Shown here: in pieces, positions 42,666-51,779 of the stretch
Layout: every line of letters starts with the position of its first letter
Numbering within the stretch: position 1 is the first letter of the stretch
Assembly (NCBI GenBank): GCA_035570275.1
Contig: DATMNI010000377.1
Span: 8,842 to 72,841 of the forward strand
Direction: 5' to 3'
DNA: 64,000 nt
From: DATMNI01 sp035570275
GTDB taxonomy: Bacteria; Acidobacteriota; Terriglobia; Bryobacterales; Bryobacteraceae
The notes under the pieces: model-generated
Told to the model about the DNA's origin: nothing
Seen by the model: only the letters and a program-made list of their open reading frames with translations
The model's database searches: none
Position numbers and translations under genes: made by a program

Positions 42666-43081
42666 CAGTCTTTCCTCCCGACTGCGATCTCGTAGGCATC
42701 CACCATCGCCAGCACGTTCAGCAGCCCGGCTGTGACCAAAAACTTGGTCCCATAATCGTGAACGTGGCCGGCAACATCGGCCTGCGTATAGCCAAGCCAG
42801 ACGCTGAGCAGATACAGAATCCCCGAGCAGACATCGCCCACAAAGCCGCCGGTATTGATGAGGATGGTCAGGAAGTCGCCGCTCTGGGGCTGGAACATGG
42901 CCCCGCGCATGAGCAGCCCGCAAACGAACATTCCCGTAACCGCGGCCAGCAGCAAGCCGCCCCGTCCGTTCCGCTTGAGCAGAAAGTGGCCGCCTCCGGG
43001 GATGAGCCAGCCCAACGCCACTGCCGGCATCCAGGCGCTCAGGGGAGGCGCGGGCGGCTTCTGTACTTTTTCCTTGGTCAT
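42665..43081 (-). CDS. Membrane protein of unknown function, DUF6677-like
   Basis: 138 aa with three or four membrane helices. Starts with a cytoplasmic Lys/Pro-rich tail (MTKEKVQKPPAPP), then AVALGWLIPGGGHFLLKRNG, a pattern I associate with acidobacterial DUF6677 proteins. It ends LNVLAMVDAYEIAVGRKD. First gene of the operon, with AGGAG before the ATG; divergent from the large permease gene at 43163. Confidence 0.75.
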   Translation of the reverse strand: MTKEKVQKPPAPPLSAWMPAVALGWLIPGGGHFLLKRNGRGGLLLAAVTGMFVCGLLMRGAMFQPQSGDFLTILINTGGFVGDVCSGILYLLSVWLGYTQADVAGHVHDYGTKFLVTAGLLNVLAMVDAYEIAVGRKD

Positions 43082-43162
43082 ACGTTTCTCCTAAAGTTTA
43101 CCAGTGCCGCAGGTGTCCTCGCTGCTGTAACCTTTTCCCCAAACTCCAGTATCCGTATTGAC

Positions 43163-45712
43163 ATGCTTGACTCCGCCATGCGAGATCTGCGCTTCGCCGT
43201 CCGGCAGTTGGCCAAGAGCAAAGGCTTCACGGTGACGGCCGTGCTGACCGTGGCCCTGGCCATCGGCGCCAATACCGCCATCTTCACGCTGGTGAACGCG
43301 GTGATGTTTCAATCGCTGCCGGTCAGCGATCCGCGCCAACTCTACCGCCTGGGCGATGCCGACAACTGTTGCGTGGATGGCGGCATCCAGACCCGGTTCT
43401 CCATCTTCGCCTATCCGCTGTACCTCTACCTGCGCGACCACACGCCGGAGTTTCAGGATATGGCCGCCTTTCAGGCCGGGCCGGCGCGGGTGGGCGTGCA
43501 TCGCGGCAGCACTGGGTCACACGCAAACGGGACGGCGGCCGAGCCGTTTGTCGATCAGTTCGTCTCCGGCAAGTACTTTTCGATGTTCGGAATCCGTCCG
43601 TTCGCCGGGCGCTTGCTCACCGCCTCCGATGACGTGCGCGGCGCGCCCCCGGTGGCAGTGATGAGCTACCGCGCCTGGGCGCTGCAGTACGGCTCTGACC
43701 CCTCCGTGATCGGCGCCAGTTTCCTGATCGGTGGCGCGCCGTTCACCATTGCGGGCATTGCCCCGCCAGGTTTCTTCGGCGCCACGCTGCGGCCGGACCC
43801 GCCGGATTTCTGGCTGCCGCTGGCGGCCGAGCGCGAAGTTCACCGCCAGAATGCGCTGCTGGACCACAAAACCGACCACTGGCTCTACATCATCGGCCGC
43901 ATCAGGCCGGGCGCGGCGCTCGGGCCGGTGGAAGCCGAAATCAACGTGTTGCTCAAACAGTGGCTGCGCGAAAACGATCCGCCCACCACGCCGGCTTCCA
44001 AACAGGCTTTCGACGGCCAGCACGTCACCCTGGCGCCCGCCGGCAGCGGCATTCAGCAACTGAAGGAGAACTACGGCTCAGATCTGAAACTGCTGGCGGC
44101 GGTCACGGGCCTGGTCCTGTTGATCGCCTGCGCCAACCTGGCTAACCTGCTGCTGGCGCGCGGCGCTGCCAACCGCGCGCAGGCTTCCATCCGGGTGGCG
44201 CTGGGCGCGCCGCGCTCGCGCCTGGTCCGCCAGACTCTCACTGAGGCGGTGGTGCTGGCGGTGGCGGGCGGTGCGGCCGGAGTCCTGCTGGCGATGGCGG
44301 GAACCAAAGCGCTCCTCAACCTGGCATTCAGCGCGGCCAGGTTCGTTCCCATCAGCTCCGCGCCGTCGCTGCCCGTCCTCGGGTTTTCGTTCCTGCTGTC
44401 GCTGGCGACGGGTGTAGTCTTCGGGATTGTGCCTGCCTGGTCGGCCTCGCGCGCCGACCCCGCGGCCGCACTGCGCGGCGCCGGCCGGTCCACCTCCGGC
44501 GGCGCCACGTTCACGCAGAAGCTGCTGGTGGCGCTGCAGGTGGCGCTCTCGCTGGTGCTCCTGGCAGGCGCGGGACTGATGGTGCAGACGCTCGGCAATC
44601 TGCAGAATCAACGGTTCGGTTTCGAGTTGGAAGGGCGGGCGGTGGTGAATGTAAACGCGGCATTCGGCGGTTATTCACCCGAAAAGCTAGCCGCGGTCTA
44701 CGGGGAAATCGAGCGCCGCATGAAGGCGCTGGGCGGCGTGCGCGCCGCCAGCCTTTCGCTGTACAGCCCCATGGAGGGCAACAACTGGAATTCGCGGATT
44801 TGGCTTGCGGACCAGGCGGCGGACGCCAACCCGCAGTCGGTATCGTGGGTGCGAGTGAGTTCCAGCTTCTTCGAAACCATCGGCGCCCGTATCGTGCACG
44901 GCCGCATGTTCGACGAACGCGACACGCCGGACGCGGCCCACGTCACCGTGGTCAACCAGGCTTTCGTAGACAAATTTCTGCCGAATCAAGACCCTGTCGG
45001 AAAGCGCTTCGGCATGGGTGGAGCGCCCCATCGCGGCGATTATCAGATCGCCGGCGTGGTCGAAAACGTCCGTTTCCGCAATCCGCGCAGTCCTGCGGCG
45101 CCGATGTACTTCCTGCCGCTGCTGCAATTGTCGAAGAGCGATTGGAGCGACCCCACACTGGCGAGGTCCACTGTGATCGGCAACATCGAGTTGCGCATGG
45201 CCGGCAATGCGAAGCCCCAGGCCGCCCAGATCGTCCGTGCGTTGGGCGAGATCGACCCCAATCTCACGGTGATCAACATAAACACCATGCAGGATCAACT
45301 CGGCAGGCTGCTGGGCCATGAACGGTTGATCGCGCGGTTGACCGAAGGCTTCGGCCTGCTCGCCCTGGTGCTGGCTTCGATCGGACTGTACGGCGTCACG
45401 GCGCATTCGGTGGCCGGGCGAACCGGTGAAATCGGCGTTCGCATGGCGCTGGGGGCGACGCGCGCCACGGTGACCGGCATGATTCTGCGCAGCGTCTTCG
45501 GACAGATCGCCTGCGGGGTGGCGATTGGCGTGCCAGCGGCGCTGGCGGCCGGGCGGATTCTGGCCGATCAACTCTTTGGCGTCGGTAGTGCGGACCCCAT
45601 GACGCTGGCCGCGGTGGTGGGTGCGTTATCTGTCTCGGCGCTGGTGGCGGGCCTGCTGCCGGCACTGCGCGCCAGCGGTATCGACCCGGTGCAGGCGCTG
45701 CGGGCGGAGTAG
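43163..45712 (+). CDS. ADOP-type permease (FtsX/MacB family), no prefix domain
   Basis: 849 aa from ATG at 43163 (ATG at 43178 also possible). Two FtsX modules: RQLAKSKGFTVTAVLTVALA then MacB periplasmic domain, LLLARGAANRAQASIRVALG, a second periplasmic domain (GGVRAASLSLYSPMEGNNWN), and the final TM block SIGLYGVTAHSVAGRTGEIG. It belongs to the large orphan permeases expanded in Acidobacteria. No ATPase gene is adjacent. The end of the gene overlaps an R4 palindromic element, which begins inside its stop codon. Confidence 0.9.
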   Translation: MLDSAMRDLRFAVRQLAKSKGFTVTAVLTVALAIGANTAIFTLVNAVMFQSLPVSDPRQLYRLGDADNCCVDGGIQTRFSIFAYPLYLYLRDHTPEFQDMAAFQAGPARVGVHRGSTGSHANGTAAEPFVDQFVSGKYFSMFGIRPFAGRLLTASDDVRGAPPVAVMSYRAWALQYGSDPSVIGASFLIGGAPFTIAGIAPPGFFGATLRPDPPDFWLPLAAEREVHRQNALLDHKTDHWLYIIGRIRPGAALGPVEAEINVLLKQWLRENDPPTTPASKQAFDGQHVTLAPAGSGIQQLKENYGSDLKLLAAVTGLVLLIACANLANLLLARGAANRAQASIRVALGAPRSRLVRQTLTEAVVLAVAGGAAGVLLAMAGTKALLNLAFSAARFVPISSAPSLPVLGFSFLLSLATGVVFGIVPAWSASRADPAAALRGAGRSTSGGATFTQKLLVALQVALSLVLLAGAGLMVQTLGNLQNQRFGFELEGRAVVNVNAAFGGYSPEKLAAVYGEIERRMKALGGVRAASLSLYSPMEGNNWNSRIWLADQAADANPQSVSWVRVSSSFFETIGARIVHGRMFDERDTPDAAHVTVVNQAFVDKFLPNQDPVGKRFGMGGAPHRGDYQIAGVVENVRFRNPRSPAAPMYFLPLLQLSKSDWSDPTLARSTVIGNIELRMAGNAKPQAAQIVRALGEIDPNLTVININTMQDQLGRLLGHERLIARLTEGFGLLALVLASIGLYGVTAHSVAGRTGEIGVRMALGATRATVTGMILRSVFGQIACGVAIGVPAALAAGRILADQLFGVGSADPMTLAAVVGALSVSALVAGLLPALRASGIDPVQALRAE

Positions 45713-45809
45713 CTTTTTAGCTATCAGCTATCAGCCATCAGCTAAACCAGCACCACCGGCGCGCGCGCCAAGGTTCAAGCTGAGCGCTGAAAGCTGATAG
45801 CTGAAAGCT
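45711..45809. repeat. Palindromic element R4 with 32-base inverted ends
   Basis: Left arm AGCTTTTTAGCTATCAGC, continuing ATCAGCC, pairs with the right arm ending GATAGCTGAAAGCT. Each arm repeats the AGCTATCAGC-type unit. The element begins inside the stop codon of the permease gene, and ends 6 bases before the stop of the convergent gene. Confidence 0.8.
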
Positions 45810-45815
45810 CTCTCG

Positions 45816-47717
45816 TCACTGAACACTAATGGTGACCACGTTCGAAACCTGCCCATCCACCGTGAGGATCACGCTTGTTTCGCCGCTGCCGCGAAGGCCG
45901 AGCACGAGGGCGGCATTGACCTGATCCAGCCCGGTGTAGTTCGGCGCCGGGCCCGCATACAGCACCGGCACACTCATCCCGTTGATGGTCACCTGGACCT
46001 TGGCAAGTGAGCTGGCATTTCTGATTCCGGTTCCGTAGAAACTCACATAGACCGGCGTGTCCACCCCCAGGACGATCGGCACCGCAGCGCACCCCGATCC
46101 TCCGCCCGCGCTGCCGCACTGAAACACCGGCACCGGCGATTGCAGTTGCGGATTGGACGCCTGCACCGCGATGGCTATGGCGGCGGCCACTCCGGTTCCG
46201 GCCCCGTTCATGCTGAAGAGCGCCGGCGCGATGGGTTGAACGGCCCCGGTGAACGTTTGCGGAGTGGCGGCGTTAGACACCGCGAACACTGCCTGACCCG
46301 GCGCGGTTCCGTCCGGCACTTCGAAATTGATCTGGCCCGGAGAAACGTAGATCAGCGGAGCCTTGCGCGGCACTCCGGCGGCGTCTGTCACCGTAAGGGT
46401 CACGCCACCGAGCGTTGTCTGCAAGGGCAAAGACGTAGCCTGCACCGTACCCGCCGCCAGGTTTGCGCCAAAGAGCGACGCCAGCGAATCCGGCGCCACT
46501 GCAGCGGTGGGCGCGGCCGCGGATTGTACCGCGCTGCCGGCGATTACGCCGTAGTAGCGGCCCATCCAGTACGGCAGGATATAGTCGATCCCCGGGCTTT
46601 CAACCCGTCCGGAGCCTCCGCCCGCCAGTTGGAACGGGTCGCGCTGCCAGAGGAAGTCCGTGGGAACCCGCAGGGGAACGGGGATGGGCTGACACGCTTC
46701 GCTGCCGCAAACCTGGACCGACTTTGTGAGATCCACTCCAAAATCCCGATTGGGCCTAAGCAGCCACTGGTCCAGCAAGCTGGCCATTTCGGCGTCGCGG
46801 GTTGGATCGGGCCCCCGGATGACCCGGTCGATGACGTCAAAGAAAGCGTTCTGGTGCGATGCCGTGAAGTCGCGCACAATCTGGTAGGCGGCCCGGTTGT
46901 CCCCATTACTTTGCAGCCGGATCAGATTGTAAAAGGTCATGTAATCCAGGTTGAACTTAAAATACGAGGAGTTGTCATTCACATCGACCAGCACGCCCAC
47001 ATTCACCGGCAGTGCCAGAAATGGGCCGCCGATGGTGTTGGCCGGATTCACGTGGCGCGCCACTTGCAGAAGCATCTGCAGTTCCTCGGGACGCAGCAGG
47101 AACGTATTCGAGATATCGTCATTCGGCGACCACTGGTGACTCGCGATAAACCCGGCCATGCGCGTTGCCAGGTCGCTGATGCCGCTCTTGACGGCGGCGT
47201 CATCCACCACGTCGAATGCCGCGCCCAGCCCGAAGAAGGCGCCTACTACTTCGTCGCGCGACGTATTGTCCACCCAGATCCACGGCGGGTTCTGGTGGAT
47301 TGTGTTGTTCACCTCTTCGTTCTGAATTCCGGCGGCGTATGGGGAAGCGGCCAGCGCCATGCATCGCGCCAGGCGGTTGTCGCCGGTCACGTCCACCAGG
47401 CCCTTGAGCCCTGCCAGCGCGGCCTTCACGTTATTCAATGCGTCGGCCGATTGCGTAACCTTATAGCGGAAGGCTTCGGCGGCCAGGTAGGCGCCGGTCC
47501 ACAATGCCGAATCGCCGCAGCGCGTATAACCCACGATCTGCGTGCTTGTCGGGGAAGTGTAGATCGGATCCAGAATCGTGCCGAACGGGAAGTGCCGGGC
47601 GCGGATGGCCGCCGAGATCGCCACCGCATCCGCTTCGGATGCGTATGCCTCACGGACAGCCCCACAGACACAGACGCAAAGAATCGCTGCGGCGAAAGTC
47701 CTCTTCGGCAAGCGCAC
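45816..47717 (-). CDS. Exported protein with N-terminal alpha/alpha-barrel-like part and Solibacter-type C-terminal domain
   Basis: 633 aa. Signal peptide (AAAILCVCVCGAVREAYA). Residues about 30-380 are helical with Trp/Tyr/Asp-rich motifs (GYTRCGDSALWTGAYLAAEA, TFYNLIRLQSNG) suggesting an alpha/alpha toroid like those of polysaccharide-active enzymes. Residues about 395-633 match the TIGR03437-type C-terminal domain: LASLFGANLAAGT, LPLQTTLGGVTLTV, APLIYVSPGQINFEVP, a recurring domain of Solibacter secreted proteins. Likely surface or extracellular. Catalytic activity is not demonstrated. Confidence 0.8.
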   Translation of the reverse strand: MRLPKRTFAAAILCVCVCGAVREAYASEADAVAISAAIRARHFPFGTILDPIYTSPTSTQIVGYTRCGDSALWTGAYLAAEAFRYKVTQSADALNNVKAALAGLKGLVDVTGDNRLARCMALAASPYAAGIQNEEVNNTIHQNPPWIWVDNTSRDEVVGAFFGLGAAFDVVDDAAVKSGISDLATRMAGFIASHQWSPNDDISNTFLLRPEELQMLLQVARHVNPANTIGGPFLALPVNVGVLVDVNDNSSYFKFNLDYMTFYNLIRLQSNGDNRAAYQIVRDFTASHQNAFFDVIDRVIRGPDPTRDAEMASLLDQWLLRPNRDFGVDLTKSVQVCGSEACQPIPVPLRVPTDFLWQRDPFQLAGGGSGRVESPGIDYILPYWMGRYYGVIAGSAVQSAAAPTAAVAPDSLASLFGANLAAGTVQATSLPLQTTLGGVTLTVTDAAGVPRKAPLIYVSPGQINFEVPDGTAPGQAVFAVSNAATPQTFTGAVQPIAPALFSMNGAGTGVAAAIAIAVQASNPQLQSPVPVFQCGSAGGGSGCAAVPIVLGVDTPVYVSFYGTGIRNASSLAKVQVTINGMSVPVLYAGPAPNYTGLDQVNAALVLGLRGSGETSVILTVDGQVSNVVTISVQ

Positions 47718-47802
47718 CTTCCTCGTTCTATATGTCTGACGAGATCTGGGTGGAAATGGTTGCCGACGGGTACTTGGTACACGATTTCACAAATACATCT
47801 CC

Positions 47803-47865
47803 GGGAAACCGCTTGCTTACGCGCGCGGCTCCGATCAGAGCCGCGACCGTTAGGAAGCGGTTCCC
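47803..47865. repeat. Palindromic element R2, intact copy
   Basis: A 63-base nested palindrome: GGGAAACCGCTT pairs with AAGCGGTTCCC, and the inner CGGCTC pairs with GAGCCG around CGATCA. It lies between the TIGR03437 protein and the GH51 gene. Copies: 19735-19791 and 56418-56507. Confidence 0.85.
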
Positions 47866-47945
47866 TCCAAATACGCGACTACGTCAGGGAACTTCTGAAA
47901 CGGTGAACTGAGTGTGGGGATTCAGCCTTACGGGAACTTACGGAT

Positions 47946-47957
47946 GTAAGCGTTTGC
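47946..47957. promoter_or_regulatory. LacI-type operator GTAAGCGTTTGC upstream of GH51
   Basis: GTAAGCGTTTGC differs from the GH127 operator (5938-5949) at only two of 12 positions. It lies 49 bases upstream of the GH51 ATG. Both arabinofuranosidase genes could be controlled by one LacI-family repressor, which is not encoded in the window. Confidence 0.5.
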
Positions 47958-48006
47958 TCAAATCGCCAAAAAGCTATATTATGGCCGTGCCCGGAGACCT
48001 GAAGGT

Positions 48007-50115
48007 ATGTTCACGAAAACCAAAAGCAAGAGAACGCTGCCATCCCTCGCCCTTTGCATGTTGTGGGGGGCGCCGGTTGCCTTGCGGGCCCAGCCGGCCA
48101 ACGCCGTCGAAATCCAAATCAAGGCGGACCAGGTAGCCTCCCACGTCAGCCCCATGCTCTACGGCCTGATGACCGAGGAGATCAACTATTCCTATGACGG
48201 CGGGCTCTACGCGGAACTGGTTCGCAATCGCAACTTCAAGGAGGACGCGAAAGATCCCGTGCACTGGCAGCTTGTGCAGGAACGCGGTGGCGCCGGATCG
48301 ATTTCCCTCGATGCCGCCCAGCCGTTCAATGACGCCATCGGCAGCAGCCTGAAGCTCACCGTCACGCAGGCGTCCGGCAACCAGCGCGTGGGCGCCGCCA
48401 ACGACGGATTCTGGGGCATACCCGTGAAGCCGAACACGCCTTATCGCGCCTCATTCTATGCCAAGGCCGGTCCCGGCTTCACCGGGCCGCTCACCGTCTC
48501 CATCGTTGGCAGCGACGGCACCACCGTTCACGCCAGCGCGCAGGTTCCCCGCGTCACCCAGGAGTGGAAGAAGTACGAAGTGAACTTGACTGCCGGAAAG
48601 GCCGCGCCGTCGGTGGAGAACCGTCTGGTCATCGCCGCCGGCAGCACCGGCGTTGTCTGGCTCAACCTGGTCTCGCTCTTTCCGCCGGCCTGGAACAACC
48701 GGCCCAACGGCAACCGGAAAGACATCATGCAACTCCTGGCCGACATGAAACCTGCCTTTCTCCGCTTTCCGGGCGGTAATTATCTGGAAGGAAATACGCT
48801 GGCCACGCGCTTCGATTGGAAAAAGACGATCGGCGACGTCGCGCAGCGGCCCGGCCACGTAAACGATTCCTGGAGATACTGGTCCAGCGACGGCATGGGG
48901 TTGCTGGAATTCCTGGAGTGGTGTGAGGATCTGCATATGCAGCCCGTGCTGGGAGTCTATGCCGGCTACTCACTGCGCGGCGGGGCACGCTTCGCGCCCG
49001 GGGCCGAGTTGGAGCCTTACGTCAAAGAAGCCCTGGAAGAAATCGAATATGTGACGGGCGGCGACGGCACCACGTGGGGCGCGCGGCGCGCCAGGGACGG
49101 CCACGCCGCGCCGTTCGCACTCGAATATGTCGAAGTCGGGAACGAAGATGGCGGGGACCGGCAGGTGGGGAGCTATGAGGGCCGGTTCGCTCAATTCTTC
49201 GATGCCATCAAGGCGAAGTATCCTCAGCTAAAGGTGATCGCCACTACACCGGTGACCACCCGCGCCGCGGACGTCATCGACGAACACTACTACCGCCGCT
49301 CGGAAGACGAGATGGCGTTCCACGCCAACGATTACGACACGCGCCGCCGCATGGGGCAGCCGGTTTTCGTCGGTGAATGGGCCACGCGCGTGGGCGACCC
49401 CACTCCCAACATGAGCGCCGCCTTGGGCGACGCCGCCTGGATGGTGGGCATGGAGCGGAACTCGGACCTGGTGATCATGGCCTCCTATGCGCCCCTCTTC
49501 GTGAACGTAAACAAGGGCGGCATGCAGTGGCCAACCGATCTGATCGGCTACGATGCGTCGTCCAGCTACGGCTCGCCGTCGTATTACGCGCAGAAGATGT
49601 TCAGCCTGTATCACGGCGATACTGTCGTTTCGCTGAGCGCGCAGGGCGTCCCAACGAAGGAATGGCAGCCGCTGCCCGGGCGCGGATTCGTGCCTCCGCC
49701 GCAAGCAGGGCAGCCCAGAGCCGGAGCCGCGCCGCCCACGCCGCCAGCCGTCGCGGGGCGCGGGGGCCGCGGGAACCTGCAACCGGCGGGACCGCAACAG
49801 CCGCCGATGCCGCAACAGGTACCCTTGATGTTCTTCGATGCCACGCGCGACAGCAAGACGGGAAGCATTTACGTGAAAGTTGTCAACCGGGCCGGCACCC
49901 CGCAAGCGGTCCACATAGCAGTAAGCGGCGTTGCCGCGGTCGAGGCCGGCGGACAAGCCATTACGATGAGAGCCAGCAGCCCGGCTGACACGAATTCGAT
50001 TACGGAGCCAACGCGGATCGTGCCCGTCATTACCAGGGCCGATGGGCTGAGCACGAACTTCACCCGCACGTTCCCTCCGTATTCCATCAGTGTTCTGGAG
50101 ATGAAAGCGAAATAG
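48007..50115 (+). CDS. GH51-family alpha-L-arabinofuranosidase, exported
   Basis: 702 aa. Signal peptide (SLALCMLWGAPVALRA). A beta-sandwich, CBM-like domain lies at about 80-215, and a TIM barrel with acid/base Glu380 (VEVGNED) and nucleophile Glu457 (FVGEWAT), the spacing expected for GH51. A Pro/Gly/Gln-rich insert of about 50 residues follows (about 565-610) before the C-terminal beta domain ending ISVLEMKAK. It releases terminal arabinofuranose from arabinoxylan or arabinan. The GH127 enzyme 40 kb away has the complementary specificity and shares an operator. R3 element directly after the stop. Confidence 0.9.
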   Translation: MFTKTKSKRTLPSLALCMLWGAPVALRAQPANAVEIQIKADQVASHVSPMLYGLMTEEINYSYDGGLYAELVRNRNFKEDAKDPVHWQLVQERGGAGSISLDAAQPFNDAIGSSLKLTVTQASGNQRVGAANDGFWGIPVKPNTPYRASFYAKAGPGFTGPLTVSIVGSDGTTVHASAQVPRVTQEWKKYEVNLTAGKAAPSVENRLVIAAGSTGVVWLNLVSLFPPAWNNRPNGNRKDIMQLLADMKPAFLRFPGGNYLEGNTLATRFDWKKTIGDVAQRPGHVNDSWRYWSSDGMGLLEFLEWCEDLHMQPVLGVYAGYSLRGGARFAPGAELEPYVKEALEEIEYVTGGDGTTWGARRARDGHAAPFALEYVEVGNEDGGDRQVGSYEGRFAQFFDAIKAKYPQLKVIATTPVTTRAADVIDEHYYRRSEDEMAFHANDYDTRRRMGQPVFVGEWATRVGDPTPNMSAALGDAAWMVGMERNSDLVIMASYAPLFVNVNKGGMQWPTDLIGYDASSSYGSPSYYAQKMFSLYHGDTVVSLSAQGVPTKEWQPLPGRGFVPPPQAGQPRAGAAPPTPPAVAGRGGRGNLQPAGPQQPPMPQQVPLMFFDATRDSKTGSIYVKVVNRAGTPQAVHIAVSGVAAVEAGGQAITMRASSPADTNSITEPTRIVPVITRADGLSTNFTRTFPPYSISVLEMKAK

Positions 50116-50120
50116 GGCCG

Positions 50121-50217
50121 GTGGGGCAGACCATCGTTTTCTGTGGTCTGCCAGTCGCCAGGATCCGCAGCGAGCCGCCCTTGGCCGGCAGACGACAAAA
50201 AACGATCGTCTCCCCAC
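50121..50217. repeat. Palindromic element R3, copy 1
   Basis: 31-base inverted ends: GTGGGGCAGACCATCGTTTT at left, with the complementary AAAAAACGATCGTC then TCCCCAC at right, about 33 bases between. Begins 6 bases after the GH51 stop. Copy 2 is at 59241-59322. Confidence 0.85.
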
Positions 50218-50231
50218 TTTCTGCTAGGCCG

Positions 50232-51779
50232 CTAGCGCCCGCGGATTCTCATATTGCGGAACAGGGCCAGCGTGAACTGGTCGTGGAGTTGCAGCCCGAT
50301 GGGGCCGGACTTGGACCGGGCCGGATCGCCCGGATACCCGGCGGCGATCTGGCCGTTGATGCGAACGCGGATCCGATCGTTTCTCGATTCGATTTCCAGG
50401 CTGTTCCACTCACTCGGACGCTGCAGTCCTTTCTTGGCGGGGACAAACGTGTACACGCTTCCCGAGCCAAACTTCTCGGCGTCGTCATCGATGATCTGGA
50501 TCTCGTAGCCGATGTGCGCCGGCGTAGTCTTCTCGAACGAAGCCAGGTCGGGACGCTCAGAGTCGGATTCGCCGATGGCGGAATGCGCCCGTGAGCGGTC
50601 GCGAATCGACACTCCACTATTGGCGCCGGGCGGAATCCAGTATTCCAGGTGCAGATCGAACTCGCCAAACTCAGCCTTGGTATAGAGCCAGGCCTGGCGG
50701 TACAGCCAATCGCGGTAATGCTGGGCGTCGATGGGCCAAGGTGTGGCGGCTGGTGTAGCGGCCGGCCGTGTATCGAACGGCGCCTCCGGCCGCGGATGGG
50801 CGCGCTGTCCCATCAGTACGCCATCTTGCATAACGGTCCACAAGCCGGGGCCGCGAACTTCCCAGCCGTCCAGATTCTTGCCGTTGAAGAGCGGTTTCCA
50901 GCCGGCATCGGGCGGCACCGTGACTTTGCCGCTGGCTGCCCATTCGACGCCGCGGGCGAAGAGCGCTTGAAAGTTTACGTCGTCCAGGTTAGGGTTCGGC
51001 TCGTTCTTCCAGGTGTGGCCGAGCATGGTGGTGTAGATGCGGCCTTTTCCGTAGTCGCGTACCCAATCCATCGGCTCACCCTGCCGCGATACTTCCGAGA
51101 AGGCGTAAGTCAGGATGGTCAAGCCCTCCGCGGGACCATGCTGTCCGTGGGTAAGTTGCTCCGAAGGATGAACCCAGTGAGCCGGCAGACCGCGCGTGAT
51201 GGGGTGGTCTTTGCCCAGTACGAAAACCTCGAAATCGTGGCGCGGGCCATGGCCGGGCGGCAGCCCTTCGCCTTTCGGGATGGCGATCGCCTGGCCGTTC
51301 GGGCCGATGGCAATCCCCGGACCGAAGGATGGGTCGCGCCAGCCCAGCCCGATCATCCGGTTGAATTCGGGCCACTGGAGAAACGCGTTGTTGGCCGCGT
51401 GGAAAACCACCAGGCCACCGCCGCCGCGCAGGTAGGCTTCCAGCGCCCGCTCCGCGCTGGCCGGCCACCGCGTTCCGGTCTCCAGATGACCGCCGTTGAA
51501 GTTATCGATCACCACGGCGTAGCGCGAGAAATCCGGCAGCTTCGGGTAAGTGGCCACGTCCACCGTGAACCGTCCGGTGCCTTCGAGAATTGTCTGGATG
51601 AGGATGGTTCCCGCCGCCCAATCGTGGTTGTTGACGCCGTCGACAATCACCGCCCGAAGCTTGGGCTCCGCGGCCAAACCGGAGCCCGCGGCCGCCGCCA
51701 ACGTGAAGGCCAGCAGGATGGCCGGGGCCGTTCGTGGCTCCCCTTGGTGATAAGTTCGATAGTCCCTACTAAAGTGCAT
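50232..51779 (-). CDS. Exported ThuA-like / DUF1080 (3-keto-disaccharide hydrolase type) fusion
   Basis: 515 aa. Signal peptide (ILLAFTLAAAAGSGLAA). About 40-275 is a ThuA-like Rossmann/glutamine-amidotransferase-like domain (AVIVDGVNNHDW, GGGLVVFHAANNAF, GRIYTTMLGHTWK). About 290-515 is a DUF1080 laminin-G-like domain (FNGKNLDGWEVRG, FDLHLEYWIPPGANSG, GYEIQIIDDDAE, WNSLEIESRNDRIRV). DUF1080 proteins act on 3-ketosugars or bind polysaccharide, often near Gfo/Idh oxidoreductases. Common domain pairing in Planctomycetes and Acidobacteria. Substrate unknown. Confidence 0.88.
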   Translation of the reverse strand: MHFSRDYRTYHQGEPRTAPAILLAFTLAAAAGSGLAAEPKLRAVIVDGVNNHDWAAGTILIQTILEGTGRFTVDVATYPKLPDFSRYAVVIDNFNGGHLETGTRWPASAERALEAYLRGGGGLVVFHAANNAFLQWPEFNRMIGLGWRDPSFGPGIAIGPNGQAIAIPKGEGLPPGHGPRHDFEVFVLGKDHPITRGLPAHWVHPSEQLTHGQHGPAEGLTILTYAFSEVSRQGEPMDWVRDYGKGRIYTTMLGHTWKNEPNPNLDDVNFQALFARGVEWAASGKVTVPPDAGWKPLFNGKNLDGWEVRGPGLWTVMQDGVLMGQRAHPRPEAPFDTRPAATPAATPWPIDAQHYRDWLYRQAWLYTKAEFGEFDLHLEYWIPPGANSGVSIRDRSRAHSAIGESDSERPDLASFEKTTPAHIGYEIQIIDDDAEKFGSGSVYTFVPAKKGLQRPSEWNSLEIESRNDRIRVRINGQIAAGYPGDPARSKSGPIGLQLHDQFTLALFRNMRIRGR

